A stretch of DNA of 64,000 bases, from positions 343,001-407,000 of the forward strand of contig OZ020305.1 of NCBI GenBank assembly GCA_963971305.1, read 5' to 3'. The notes under the pieces were generated by a model that ran no database searches, had not been told where the DNA came from, and saw nothing but the letters and a program-made list of their open reading frames with translations. Below are positions 1 to 11,600 of the stretch, one piece after another (within the stretch, counting starts at the first letter, position 1; each line of letters opens with the position of its first letter). The position numbers were made by a program, and so were the translations under genes. The DNA is from Arcuatula senhousia. Lineage: Eukaryota; Mollusca; Bivalvia; Mytilida; Mytilidae.

Positions 1-269
1 TTGCTTAGGATTGATCACTCTACTAGTGTACCAATTTTTATTAAAATCCATCCACCCATCTCCGAGATCTGAGAGGGGCCCAAAAATCTTAAACGGCGGC
101 CATTTTGAAAATGGCGGCCATCTTGAAAATTTCAAAAGTGGATTGCACACCTCTGCGTGACCCTCCACCCATCTCAGCAGGTTTTATCTTGATTGGTCAA
201 AGCGTTTTCAAAAAATGTGGCGGACAAGTTCATGATTAAGGTAAGGAAAAGAATAATAAAAAAAATAAT
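1..269 (+). repeat. Partial dispersed element, left-truncated by the window edge
   Basis: The stretch carries the CGGCGGCCATTTTGAAA motif that recurs throughout the first 4 kb. It ends in a tail (GCGGACAAGTTCATGATTAAG, then AAGAATAATAA) shared with the other modules to its right. No credible coding sequence is present. The family is not recognised by name. Confidence 0.6.
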
Positions 270-388
270 AATAAGAAACGGTGCAAAAACAATAAGTCTC
301 CCAAACTTTGTTTTGGGCGACTTAATAATAATAAGAAACCGTACAAAAGCAATATGTCTCCCAAAACTTTGTTTGGGAGACATAACTA
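270..388 (+). repeat. Two short hairpin units (C type)
   Basis: Each unit of about 57 bp reads AAGAAACNGTNCAAAAnCAATA followed by a palindrome (GTCTCCCAAA..TTTGGGNGAC). The first stem is closed by AAG/CTT and the second by ATG/CAT, so the closing pair changes while pairing is kept. Units are separated by AATAATAA linkers. Confidence 0.7.
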
Positions 389-1287
389 GCTATAATTTGT
401 GTTGGGATGCCAACACACAAGTCGCCCAAAATCGCCTTGGATACTATTTCTTCCCATTCAGTACAATAAAATATGTATAGAAATCAAATTTCATTGAAAT
501 CAGACAAAGTTCACATTTTTAAGGGGGGCGGGTGTAGTAAAATGGGCGCCATTTTGAAACCGTAAGTCGGATTTCAAATCCGGTCGCAGATTTGAACTCA
601 GCATAGCCGCTTTACCCAGATGACTAATTTTCAAAACAATCCGATGAAAAAAAAATTTCCGCCCACTTTTTCCGATGGCCGCCATTTTGAAACGGCGGCC
701 ATCTTGAAAATTTCAAAACTTGATTGCACGCCTTTAGGTAACCCACTATCCAATCCAACAAGTGTTATTCAATTTCCTTGAACTGTTTTCTGGTATTAGG
801 GAGGACAGCTTTACGATTAAGAATCAGAAGAATAATAACTAGGTATAATTGTGTTGGGATGCCAACACACAAGTCGCCCAAAATCGCCTTGGATAGAGTT
901 CCATTCAAATCAGTGCATCAAAATAAGTCTAGAAATCAAATTTCGTTGAAATCGGACAAAGTTGACGTTTTTAGGGGGGCGGGTGTAGTAAAATGGCCGC
1001 CATTTTGAAACCGTAAGTCGGATTTCAAATCCGGTCGCAGATTTGAGTTCAGCATACCCGCTTTACCCAGATGACCAATTTTCAAGACGATCCGATGAAA
1101 AAAAAATTTCCGCCCACTTTTTCCGATGGCCGCCATTTTGAAACGGCGGCCATGTTGGAAATTTCAAAAGTGCATTACACAACTTTGAGTGACCCACTAT
1201 CCAATCTTACAAGTGTCATTCAATTTCCTTGGACCGTTTTCTTGTATTAGGGAGGACAACTTTACGATAAAGAATCAGAAGAATAAC
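389..1287 (+). repeat. Two tandem copies of a ~450 bp element (B type)
   Basis: Each copy starts AACTAGNTATAATT, then the palindrome GTGTTGGGATGCCAACAC, then AAGTCGCCCAAAATCGCC. The body carries the GGCCGCCATTTTGAAA motif. Each copy ends AGGGAGGACAACTTTACGAT, then AGAATCAGAAGAATAA. The copies join head to tail near 838. Long ORFs here are low-complexity and not credible. Confidence 0.75.
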
Positions 1288-2760
1288 AAGTATTAACTGT
1301 GATTGCAAGCAAGTCACAAAGTCCCCCAAACGACCCGTATTTGCCACTATTCTCTTCAGCATGTCAAAAAAACCCTAAATATCAATTTTCATATAAATCT
1401 GAGCACTTTGAAAATTTTGACCCGATTATCTCCCTTGAAATCACATTTTTATTTATATCTCAAAAACCGTAAATATCGCTTCAAAATTTTTTTTCATATT
1501 ATTAAAGAGAATGTTTTGATCTATCATCCTACAAAATTTTAGAACCCTGCGCACCTAGGTTACCGAGATATTGCAATGTCCAATATTTAGTCCATTTTCC
1601 TGTTTCCATGGAAACGGCGGCCATTTTGAAAATTCCGATTATCAACAAGGCTTCCTTTCATGCCAATCTTTCATCCTGCCAAGTTTCATTTTGATATGTT
1701 GAGTCGTTTTTTCTAGGATCTCCGGACAAGTTCACGACTAAGCGGAAGAATCGGAAGAAGAATAATAACAAGTATTAACTGTGATTGCAAGCAAGTCACA
1801 AAGTCCCCCAAACGACCCGTATTTGCCACTATTCTCTTTAGCATATCAAAAAACCCTTAAATATCAATTTTCATGTAAATCGGAGCACTTTGAAAATTTT
1901 GACCCGATTACCTCCCTTCAAAGCACATTTTTATTTATATCTCGAAAACCGTAAATATCGCTTCAAAATTTTTCTTCATATAATTGAAGAGAATGTTTTG
2001 CTCTATCAACCTACAAAATTTCAGAGCCCTGCGCACCTAGGTTATCGACATATTGCAATGTCCAATATTTAGTCCATTTTCCTGTTTCCATGGAAACGGC
2101 GGCCATTTTGAAAATTCTGATTGTCAACGAAGCTTCCTTTCTTTACAATCTATCATCCTGCTAAGTTTCATATTGATATGTGGAGTTGTTTTCTCTGGGG
2201 TCTCCGGACAAGTTCACGACTAAGTGGAAGAAACGGAAGAAGAATAATAAGAACAAGTATTAACTGTGATTGCAAGCAAGTCACAAAGTCCCCCAAACGA
2301 CCCGTATTTGCCACTATTCTCTTCAGCATGTCAAAAAACCCCTAAATATAAATTTTCATGTAAATCGGAGCACTTTGAAAATTTCGACCCGATTATCTCC
2401 CTTGAGAAATCACATTTTTATTTATATCTCGAAAACCGTAAATATCGCTTCAAAATTTTTTTTCATATTATGAAAGAGAATGTTTTGCTCTATCAACCTA
2501 CAAAATTTCAGAACCCTGAGCACCTAGGTTACCGAGATATAGCAATGTCCAATATTTAGTCCATTTTCCTGTTTCCATGGAAACCGCGGCCATTTTGAAA
2601 AGTCCGATTGTCAACGAAGCTTCCTTTCTTTACTATCTATTATCCTGCCAAGTTTCATATTGATATGTGGAGTCGTTTTCTCTGGGATCTCCGGACAAGT
2701 TCACGACTAAGTGGAAGAATCGGAAGAAGAAGAAGAAGAAGAAGAAGAAGAAGAATAATA
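1288..2760 (+). repeat. Three tandem copies of a ~480 bp element (A type)
   Basis: Copies begin near 1288, 1765 and 2252 with AACAAGTATTAACTGTGATT, a stem formed by TGTGATTGC and GCAAGTCACA, then AAGTCCCCCAAACGACCC. They end in TCCGGACAAGTTCACGACTA, then GGAAGAANCGGAAGAAGAATAA. The last tail has an expanded GAA run (2722-2753). ORFs of 60-97 codons inside differ between copies and are not conserved coding sequence. Confidence 0.75.
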
Positions 2761-2940
2761 ATAATAAGAAACGGTGCAAAAACAATAAGTCCCCAAACGT
2801 TGTTTGGGGGACTTAATAAGAAACGGTGCAAAAACAATAAGTCCCCAAACTTTGTTTGGGGGACTTAATAATAAGAAACGGTGCAAAAACAATAAGTCCC
2901 CAAACGTTGTTTGGGGGACTTAATAATAATAATAATAATA
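2761..2940 (+). repeat. Three C-type hairpin units with (AAT)n linkers
   Basis: Three near-identical units carry the palindrome AAGTCCCCAAAC..GTTTGGGGGACTT. Compared with the units at 270 and 3873, both arms of the stem have changed (CCCC with GGGG instead of TCCC with GGGC). The block ends in an AAT microsatellite at about 2922-2940. Confidence 0.7.
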
Positions 2941-3872
2941 ACTAGGTATAATTGTGTTGGGATGCCAACACACAAGTCGCCCAAAATCGCCTTGGATAGA
3001 GTTCCATTCAAATCAGTGCATCAAAAGAAGTCTAGAAATCAAATTTCGTTGAAATCGGACAAAGTTGACGTTTTTAGGGGGGCGGGTGTAGTAAAATGGC
3101 CGCCATTTTGAAACCGGAAGTCGGATTTCAAATCCGGTCGCAGATTTGAATTCAGCATACCCGCTTTACCCAGATGACCAATTTTCAAGACGATCCGATG
3201 AAAAAAAAATTTCCGCCCACTTTTTCCGACGGCCGCCATTTTGAAACGGCGGCCATCTTGAAAATTTTAAAAGTGCATTACACAACTTTGAGTGACCCAC
3301 TATCCAATCTCACAAGTGTTATTCAATTTCCTTGGACCATTTTCTTGTATTAGGGAGGACAACTTTACGATAAAGAATCAGAAGAATAATAATAATAATA
3401 ATAATAATAACTAGCTATAATTTGTGTTGGGATGCCAACACACAAGTCGCCCAAAATCGCCTTGGATACTATTTCTTCCCATTCAGTACAATAAAATATG
3501 TATAGAAATCAAATTTCATTGAAATCGGACAAAGTTCACATTTTTAAGGGGGGCGGGTGTAGTAAAATGGCCGCCATTTTGAAACCGTAAGTGGGATTTC
3601 AAATCCGGTCGCAGATTTGAACTCAGCATACCCGCTTTACCCAGATGACGAATTTTCAAAACGATCCGATGAAAAAAAAATTTCCGCCCACTTTTTCCGA
3701 TGGCCGCCATTTTGAAACGGCGGCCATCTTGAAAATTTCAAAACTTGATTGCACACCTTTAGGTAACCCACTATCCAATCCAACAAGTGTTATTCAATTT
3801 CCTTGAACCGTTTTCTTGTATTAGGGAGGACAGCTTTACGATTAAGAATCAGAAGAATAATAATAATAATAA
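2941..3872 (+). repeat. Two further B-type elements
   Basis: Copies begin near 2941 and 3410 with the same head palindrome and tail as those at 389-1287. They are separated by an AAT microsatellite (3386-3409), in the same orientation. The 66-residue ORFs on the minus strand in each copy are the reverse of the conserved repeat, not genes. Confidence 0.75.
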
Positions 3873-4107
3873 TAATAAGAAACGGTGCAAAAACAATAAG
3901 TCTCCCAAACTTTGTTTTGGGCGACTTAATAATAAGAAACGGTGCAAAAACAATAAGTCTCCCAAACTTTGTTTTGGGCGACTTAATAAGAAACGGTGCA
4001 AAAACAATAAGTCTCCCAAACTTTGTTTTGGGCGACTTAATAATAATAATAAGAAACGGTGCAAAAACAATAAGTCTCCCAAACTTTGTTTTGGGCGACT
4101 TAATAAT
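3873..4107 (+). repeat. Four C-type hairpin units in tandem
   Basis: Four nearly identical units (near 3877, 3932, 3985 and 4051) read AAGAAACGGTGCAAAAACAA, then a palindrome with GTCTCCCAAA and TTTTGGGCGAC arms. They are joined by variable AATAAT linkers. ORFs here are rich in Ile, Asn or Lys because of the AAT repeats and are rejected. Confidence 0.75.
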
Positions 4108-5037
4108 AACTAGATATAAATGCCATTTCAAGAAATAGCACATGTCACTCCATTTTGTGTGTAAATTTATCAAGTACATGTTATAAGCTCATTGAATTAT
4201 TATATGTCACCATGACATTTACCTTTGTTCAAGCTAAAGTTTTTCACAAGATTTATAATTAAAAATTACTCAATGAAAGGTCTATAAATAGAAATTACTG
4301 CAGCAGGATGACACATGTTGACAAGAAATCAATACAAACTTATCATGTTAATAGTTTTTTAAGCTCTTCAATGAATTACATAATGTCATCATGACCTTTA
4401 CTTTTGTCCATGAGTCATCCTAATGATGTTTATAAATAGAAATGACACATAGTGACAGAAAATCAATACAAACATGTTTATATAAATTACAATATGTCAT
4501 CATGACCTTATTCTTTGTCCTATCAAAATTTTCCATGAGTCATCATAATGATATGTTTATGAATAGAAATGACAGAAAATCAATACAAACTTGGCAAGAT
4601 GCCAGTCAATGTTAAACCTATGGGGAAAACAGAAAATCTTTAACTGGCAATAATTTTAAAATGCCTGCTTCAATCAACTACAAAAAAATTTTGATAGAAA
4701 TTTAAATTATAGTCTAAGCATACTTTAAATTTTGAAACATTTAATCAAGTGGTTTTCTCAAAAAGCTTTAGACAAAATTCATTTACCTGTAGCAGACGAC
4801 GCATGTTAACTGAGAAAAATCAATACCAACTTGGCTTTCTGCCAGCCAATGTTAAACCTATGGGAAATTTTAAATTTTAAAATCGCTTTAATTTAAAAAT
4901 GGCTGCTTTGATTTTGAAAAAAAAAGTTTTAGATATAAATTCAAACTAAAGTCTATGTGCATTTAAAATTTCAAGTCTTTTGGTCCGGTAGTTTTCTCAA
5001 TAACATGCGGACAAAATTCATTGGAAAAATCAGAATA
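4108..5037 (+). repeat. D-type element with internal ~100 bp and ~230 bp repeats
   Basis: The 4200-4590 part repeats a unit containing TGTCATCATGACCTT and AGAAATGACA. The 4590-5037 part repeats a unit containing GCCAGTCAATGTTAAACCTA (near 4600 and 4846). The end (GCGGACAAAATTCATT, then ATCAGAATAATAAT) resembles the tails of the A and B modules, so I place it in the same superfamily. No gene is visible. Confidence 0.6.
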
Positions 5038-6797
5038 ATAATTAAATTACAATCGTTCAAAGAACGATCGCGAGGTCTTTCCCTATTTGTGTCCTCCAAT
5101 AGAAATAGATTCCTAACTGAATGATACCATTTTTGGATATATCAACCTGGTATGTACTCCAGATTAGAAATAATTGGTTGCTATGGACTTTTAGGTCGGT
5201 TGCTAGGAACAAAACATCACTTCCGGTCATAAAATAATGGAATTTAAACTCAACAGGTAGTCAGGAGTCATAAAATATATGGTTGCTATGGACTTTTAGG
5301 TCGGTTGCTATGAACAAAACATCACTTCCGGTCATAAAATATTGAAATTTAAACTCAGCAGGTAGTCCCGGTCATAAAATATTGAAATTTAAACTCAGCA
5401 GGTAGTCAGGAGTCATAAAATATATGGTTGCTATGGACTTTTAGGTCGGTTGCTATTAACAAAACATCACTTCCGGTCATAAAATATTGAAAATTAAACT
5501 CAGCAGGTAGTCAGGAGTCATAAAATATATGGTTGCTATGGACTCTTAGGTCGGTTGCTATGAACAAAACATCACTTCCGGTCATAAAATATTGAAATTT
5601 AAACTCAGCAGGTAGTCAGGAGTCATAAAATATATGGTTGCTATGGACTTTTAGGTCGGTTGCTATGAACAAAACATCACTTCCGGTCATAAAATATTGA
5701 AATTTAAACTCAGCAGGTAGTCAGGAGTCATAAAATATATGGTTGCTATGGACTCTTAGGTCGGTTGCTATGAACAAAACATCACTTCCGGTCATAAAAT
5801 ATTGAAATTTAAACTCAGCAGGTAGTCAGGAGTCATAAAATATATGGTTGCTATGGACTTTTAGGTCGGTTGCTATGAACAAAACATCACTTCCGGTCAT
5901 AAAATATTGAAATTTAAACTCAGCAGGTAGTCAGGAGTCATCAAATATATGGTTGCTATGGACTTTTAGGTCGGTTGCTATGAACAAAACCACTTCCGGT
6001 CATAAAAAAATGAAATTTAAACTCAGCAGGTAGTCAGGAGTCATCAAATATATGGTTGCTATGGACTTTTAGGTCGGTTGCTATGGACAAAAGGTCACTT
6101 CCGGTCCCAAAAAGATAAAATTTAAACTCAGCAAGTAGTCTGGATTCATAAAATATATGGTTGCTATGGACTATTCCTTAAGGTTTCCTTGTTGCTAAGG
6201 ACTGACCTTGACCTATGACCTTTGACCTTGGACCTAAATTACAGCCCATTCCTAACTGTGAAAATATATGGTTGCTATGTACTTTTCCTTAACATTACAT
6301 TGTTACAAATGGATTACTATACATTGCGCAATACATTCCTATGTTAAGTCATGATGCAATAATTCAAACTTGAGATTTGACCTATGACATATATATTTTT
6401 GGATGCAAGTTATGTCATTTAAGACGATTGGTGAAGGTCCCGAGTCTCTAGGACTTACCGTTTCCAAATAAATTTTGTTGGCGCATCGCGACACTCTTTG
6501 GGTCAAAAACGCGTAACCAGGAAGTTGATCGAAAAACAATTTTTTGCGTCACGAATCATAACCAGGAGTCTAGCAACATTTTCCCTGCTTCAGATTTTTG
6601 ATAACTGTTACGGTTTCTGACTTTATCTGCAGACAAGGTTTTTGAGTTCCGGGCAGATAACTCTGTTACTAAAAATAGATCGGTTTCGCAGGGTTAGTCA
6701 GGTCAAGCCCAGGCAGTGTCGGTTAATGGTACCAAGTATCGAAATGATATGTCGCGACACTTTTTATATATGGACCGCGGAAAAGAAGAAGAATAAT
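5038..6797 (+). repeat. E-type element, first copy
   Basis: The head is TAAATTACA plus the palindrome AATCGTTCAAAGAACGAT and GCGAGGTCTTTCCC. The body holds the 105 bp tandem repeat annotated separately. The tail (about 6370-6797) runs from a TGACCTATGACATATATATT segment to TGTCGCGACACTTTTTATAT and GCGGAAAAGAAGAAGAATAA. This tail is clearly related to half of the 936 bp satellite unit. The 66-residue minus ORF at 6339-6539 lies in the tail and is not credible. Confidence 0.7.
5165..6165 (+). repeat. 105 bp tandem repeat, about 9 copies
   Basis: The unit starts GGTTGCTATGGACTTTTAGG and contains CACTTCCGGTCATAAAATA and CTCAGCAGGTAGTCAGGAG. Starts at 5426, 5531, 5636 and 5741 are exactly 105 bp apart. 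The left end has an extra partial duplication and the right end is more diverged. It lies inside the E-type element. Confidence 0.85.
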
Positions 6798-8172
6798 AAT
6801 AATTAAATTACAATCGTTCAAAGAACGATTGCGAGGTCTTTCCCTATTTATGTCCTCCAATAGAAATGGATTCCTAACTGAATGATACCATTTTTGAATA
6901 TATCAACCCGATTAAAAATATTTGGTTGCTATGGACTTTAAGGTCGGTTGCTATGAACAAAACATCACTTCTGGTCATAAAATATTGAAATTTAAACTCA
7001 GCAGGTAGTCAGGAGTCATAAAATATATGGTTGCTATGGACTTTAAGGTCGGTTGCTATGAACAAAACATCACTTCCGGTCATAAAATATTGAAATTTCA
7101 ACTCAGCAGGTAGTCAGGAGTCATAAAATATATGGTTGCTATGGACTTTTAGGTCGGTTGCTATGAACAAAACATCACTTCCGGTCATAAAATATTGAAA
7201 TTTAAACTCAGCAGGTAATCAGGAGTCATAAAATTAATGGTTGCTATGGACTTTTAGGTCGGTTGCTATGAACAAATCACTTCCGGTCATAAAATATTGA
7301 AATTTAAACTCAGCAGGTAGTCAGGAGTCATAAAATATATGGTTGCTATGGACTTTTAGGTCGTTTGCTGTGGACAAAAGGTCATTTCCGGTCACAAAAA
7401 GATAAAATTTAAACTCAGCAAGTAGTCTGGATTCATAAAATATATGGTTGCTATGGACTTTTCCTTAAGGTTACCTTGTTGCTAAGGACTGACCTTGACC
7501 TATGACCTTTGACCTTGGACCTAAATTACAGCCCCTTCCTAACTGATTGTGAAAATATATGGTTGCTATGAACTTTACCTTACATTGTTACATGGATTAT
7601 CATACATTGCGCAATACATTCCTATATTTAGTCATGACGCAATAATTCAAACTTGAGATTTGACCTATGACATATATATTTTCGGATGCAACTTATGTCA
7701 CCTAAGACTTTTTTTTATAATTTATTATAATTCTTTCTAAATTTTTATATTTTTTTTTGGATTTTCTAATAATTTATTATATTATTTTCTTAAATTTTAT
7801 ATATTTTTTAATTATTTATAATTATTTATATTTTTTTATAATTTATTATAATTTTTTAAATTTTAATTAATTTTTTAAATTTTAATATTTTTTTTAAATT
7901 TTAGGGACGATGGTCCGATATTAGTTAGGGGCGAGTCAACCTCTCGTCCAATCTTTCCCCCATGCCAACATAAAGGGGATTAAAAACTAACTCAAAAATG
8001 ATCTGAGTTTATATGCGAACAATGGTAAACAGAGTTTGGTGCGATAACTCTGTTGCTAAACATAGATTGATTTCCTGCTTCAACTCAGGTTGAGCCCTGG
8101 TAGTGACGACTGATGGTTCCAAGTATCGAAATGATATGTCGCACCAGTTTTGAACTGTTTTTGGCAGAAAAA
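6798..8172 (+). repeat. E-type element, second copy
   Basis: It opens with the same TAAATTACAATCGTTCAAAG head as the element at 5038. It carries about five diverged 105 bp repeats (about 6918-7440), then a TGACCTTGACCTATGACCTT segment. A TA-rich low-complexity stretch (7708-7905) replaces most of the conserved tail. It ends GATATGTCGCACCAGTTTT and AGAAAATTAAGAAT. Confidence 0.65.
7708..7905. repeat. AT-rich low-complexity tract
   Basis: Almost exclusively A and T, built from TTTATAATTTATTATAATT and TTTTTAAATTTTAA variants. It interrupts the tail of the second E-type element. No coding or RNA feature is visible. Confidence 0.8.
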
Positions 8173-8619
8173 AAGAAAATTAAGAATTAAATTACACATT
8201 TTACAATGTGTTTTTGGCCACCATGGCAATTGCCATAACTCCATCATACATGTAGTTGGTCATATTTAAATTCTCGATATTACTTTAGACCAGACAAAAT
8301 TAGCATGAAGCAGTTATATATATCTTAACCTTTAAAACAATCGATATTTTTGGACAGTTTCAGTCGCAGTTTATAGGTCCTCTGTTTTCGTTGTCCAATA
8401 ATATAGTCCCTTTTAAATATATAATATACTGCTTAAATATGTAGTTATGAATCTTTATTTCGTCCAATTAATTGCTTCTGTTATTCAATGATAGTTTAGT
8501 ATCAAATTTTGGGAATTAAAAAAGATAAAACTTGATTTAGCATAAAAGGTGTGAATTGTCTTCTGCACATTTTGCTAAAAAGTGACTGAAAATATCCTGC
8601 AAAAAATTAAAAAAAAAAC
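8173..8619 (+). repeat. F-type element head preceding the satellite
   Basis: Starts TAAATTACA plus the palindrome CACATTTTACAATGTG, the same head layout as the E elements with a different stem. About 450 bp of unique AT-rich sequence follow, then the first satellite copy begins at about 8620 in the middle of a unit. Confidence 0.5.
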
Positions 8620-11600
8620 TTTTTTGTTTTTGTTGATATGACCTTGACCTTTATATTTTTGGATGTACCATAGGTCACCTAAAATGAATGATGAAAGTTT
8701 TGAGGTTCTACGACTAATGGTTCTAAAAATAGAAATTTTTATGTTTTTGTCAATTCGCGACTCAAAATTGCGTAACCATGACACTTTTCGAAAAACTTTT
8801 TTTGGGGTGACAAATCATAACCAGGAGTGAGGTAACAATTTCCACTCTTCAGAATTTTTATAACAGTTACAGTTTTTGAGTTTATCTGCAGACAAGGTTT
8901 TCCGGTCTGGGGCAGATAACTCCGTTACTTAAAATAGATCGGTTTCACAGGGTCAGTCAGGGCATCTCCAAGTATGACCGACTAAAGGTACTAAGTATCA
9001 AAATTATATGTCGCGACACTTTTTTTATATTGGGCGCGGAAGAAAAATGTTGAAAGTGTAAATAAGAAATACAGTAAGGTCTTCCCTTTGAAAAGGGAAA
9101 GACCTTAATAAATAGGGAAAGCAGTACTTTTTATGGTTGATTTAGACTTATTTTGACCAAAATAGGTATGTTTGAGCATTTTTTACCATTTAAAACCAAT
9201 AATGCTAATTTTGAATTTTTTGGGTAAAAAGGGGGAGGGTGGAAAATTTAAATTTGCTTAATAATGATAATTTTGATATTTAAATGACTTAAAATGGTCT
9301 TGGTGGTCATATTGAGATGATTTAATCATGAAAGGTCATTCAAGGTCATACGTATATGGCGTACAAAGAATCGGTACAATTTTCACAAAAATCAAGACGC
9401 GTTGAAAATTAAAAAAAAATTATGGAATTTTTTTGTATAATCTACTAGAAGAACTCATGGCGGACATCATATCAAAAAAAAACTGCACAAAAATGTTTCA
9501 AATAAGGGCTGAAAAATTGACTTGAAGATAAAACCCATTGTCCTAGAAAATGACCTTTTTTGTTTTTGTTGATATGACCTTGACCTTTATATTTTTGGAT
9601 GTACCATAGGTCACCTAAAATGAATGATGAAAGTTTTGAGGTTCTACGACTAATGGTTCTAAAAATAGAAATTTTTATGTTTTTGTCAATTCGCGACTCA
9701 AAATTGCGTAACCATGACACTTTTCGAAAAACTTTTTTTGGGGTGACAAATCATAACCAGGAGTGAGGTAACAATTTCCACTCTTCAGAATTTTTATAAC
9801 AGTTACAGTTTTTGAGTTTATCTGCAGACAAGGTTTTCCGGTCTGGGGCAGATAACTCCGTTACTTAAAATAGATCGGTTTCACAGGGTCAGTCAGGGCA
9901 TCTCCAAGTATGACCGACTAAAGGTACTAAGTATCAAAATTATATGTCGCGACACTTTTTTTATATTGGGCGCGGAAGAAAAATGTTGAAAGTGTAAATA
10001 AGAAATACAGTAAGGTCTTCCCTTTGAAAAGGGAAAGACCTTAATAAATAGGGAAAGCAGTACTTTTTATGGTTGATTTAGACTTATTTTGACCAAAATA
10101 GGTATGTTTGAGCATTTTTTACCATTTAAAACCAATAATGCTAATTTTGAATTTTTTGGGTAAAAAGGGGGAGGGTGGAAAATTTAAATTTGCTTAATAA
10201 TGATAATTTTGATATTTAAATGACTTAAAATGGTCTTGGTGGTCATATTGAGATGATTTAATCATGAAAGGTCATTCAAGGTCATACGTATATGGCGTAC
10301 AAAGAATCGGTACAATTTTCACAAAAATCAAGACGCGTTGAAAATTAAAAAAAAATTATGGAATTTTTTTGTATAATCTACTAGAAGAACTCATGGCGGA
10401 CATCATATCAAAAAAAAACTGCACAAAAATGTTTCAAATAAGGGCTGAAAAATTGACTTGAAGATAAAACCCATTGTCCTAGAAAATGACCTTTTTTGTT
10501 TTTGTTGATATGACCTTGACCTTTATATTTTTGGATGTACCATAGGTCACCTAAAATGAATGATGAAAGTTTTGAGGTTCTACGACTAATGGTTCTAAAA
10601 ATAGAAATTTTTATGTTTTTGTCAATTCGCGACTCAAAATTGCGTAACCATGACACTTTTCGAAAAACTTTTTTTGGGGTGACAAATCATAACCAGGAGT
10701 GAGGTAACAATTTCCACTCTTCAGAATTTTTATAACAGTTACAGTTTTTGAGTTTATCTGCAGACAAGGTTTTCCGGTCTGGGGCAGATAACTCCGTTAC
10801 TTAAAATAGATCGGTTTCACAGGGTCAGTCAGGGCATCTCCAAGTATGACCGACTAAAGGTACTAAGTATCAAAATTATATGTCGCGACACTTTTTTTAT
10901 ATTGGGCGCGGAAGAAAAATGTTGAAAGTGTAAATAAGAAATACAGTAAGGTCTTCCCTTTGAAAAGGGAAAGACCTTAATAAATAGGGAAAGCAGTACT
11001 TTTTATGGTTGATTTAGACTTATTTTGACCAAAATAGGTATGTTTGAGCATTTTTTACCATTTAAAACCAATAATGCTAATTTTGAATTTTTTGGGTAAA
11101 AAGGGGGAGGGTGGAAAATTTAAATTTGCTTAATAATGATAATTTTGATATTTAAATGACTTAAAATGGTCTTGGTGGTCATATTGAGATGATTTAATCA
11201 TGAAAGGTCATTCAAGGTCATACGTATATGGCGTACAAAGAATCGGTACAATTTTCACAAAAATCAAGACGCGTTGAAAATTAAAAAAAAATTATGGAAT
11301 TTTTTTGTATAATCTACTAGAAGAACTCATGGCGGACATCATATCAAAAAAAAACTGCACAAAAATGTTTCAAATAAGGGCTGAAAAATTGACTTGAAGA
11401 TAAAACCCATTGTCCTAGAAAATGACCTTTTTTGTTTTTGTTGATATGACCTTGACCTTTATATTTTTGGATGTACCATAGGTCACCTAAAATGAATGAT
11501 GAAAGTTTTGAGGTTCTACGACTAATGGTTCTAAAAATAGAAATTTTTATGTTTTTGTCAATTCGCGACTCAAAATTGCGTAACCATGACACTTTTCGAA

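Noticed and set aside
3787..4179. ORFs of 77-129 codons in several frames on both strands
   Set aside because: They are translations of AAT linkers and hairpin units, giving poly-Ile, poly-Asn or poly-Leu runs.
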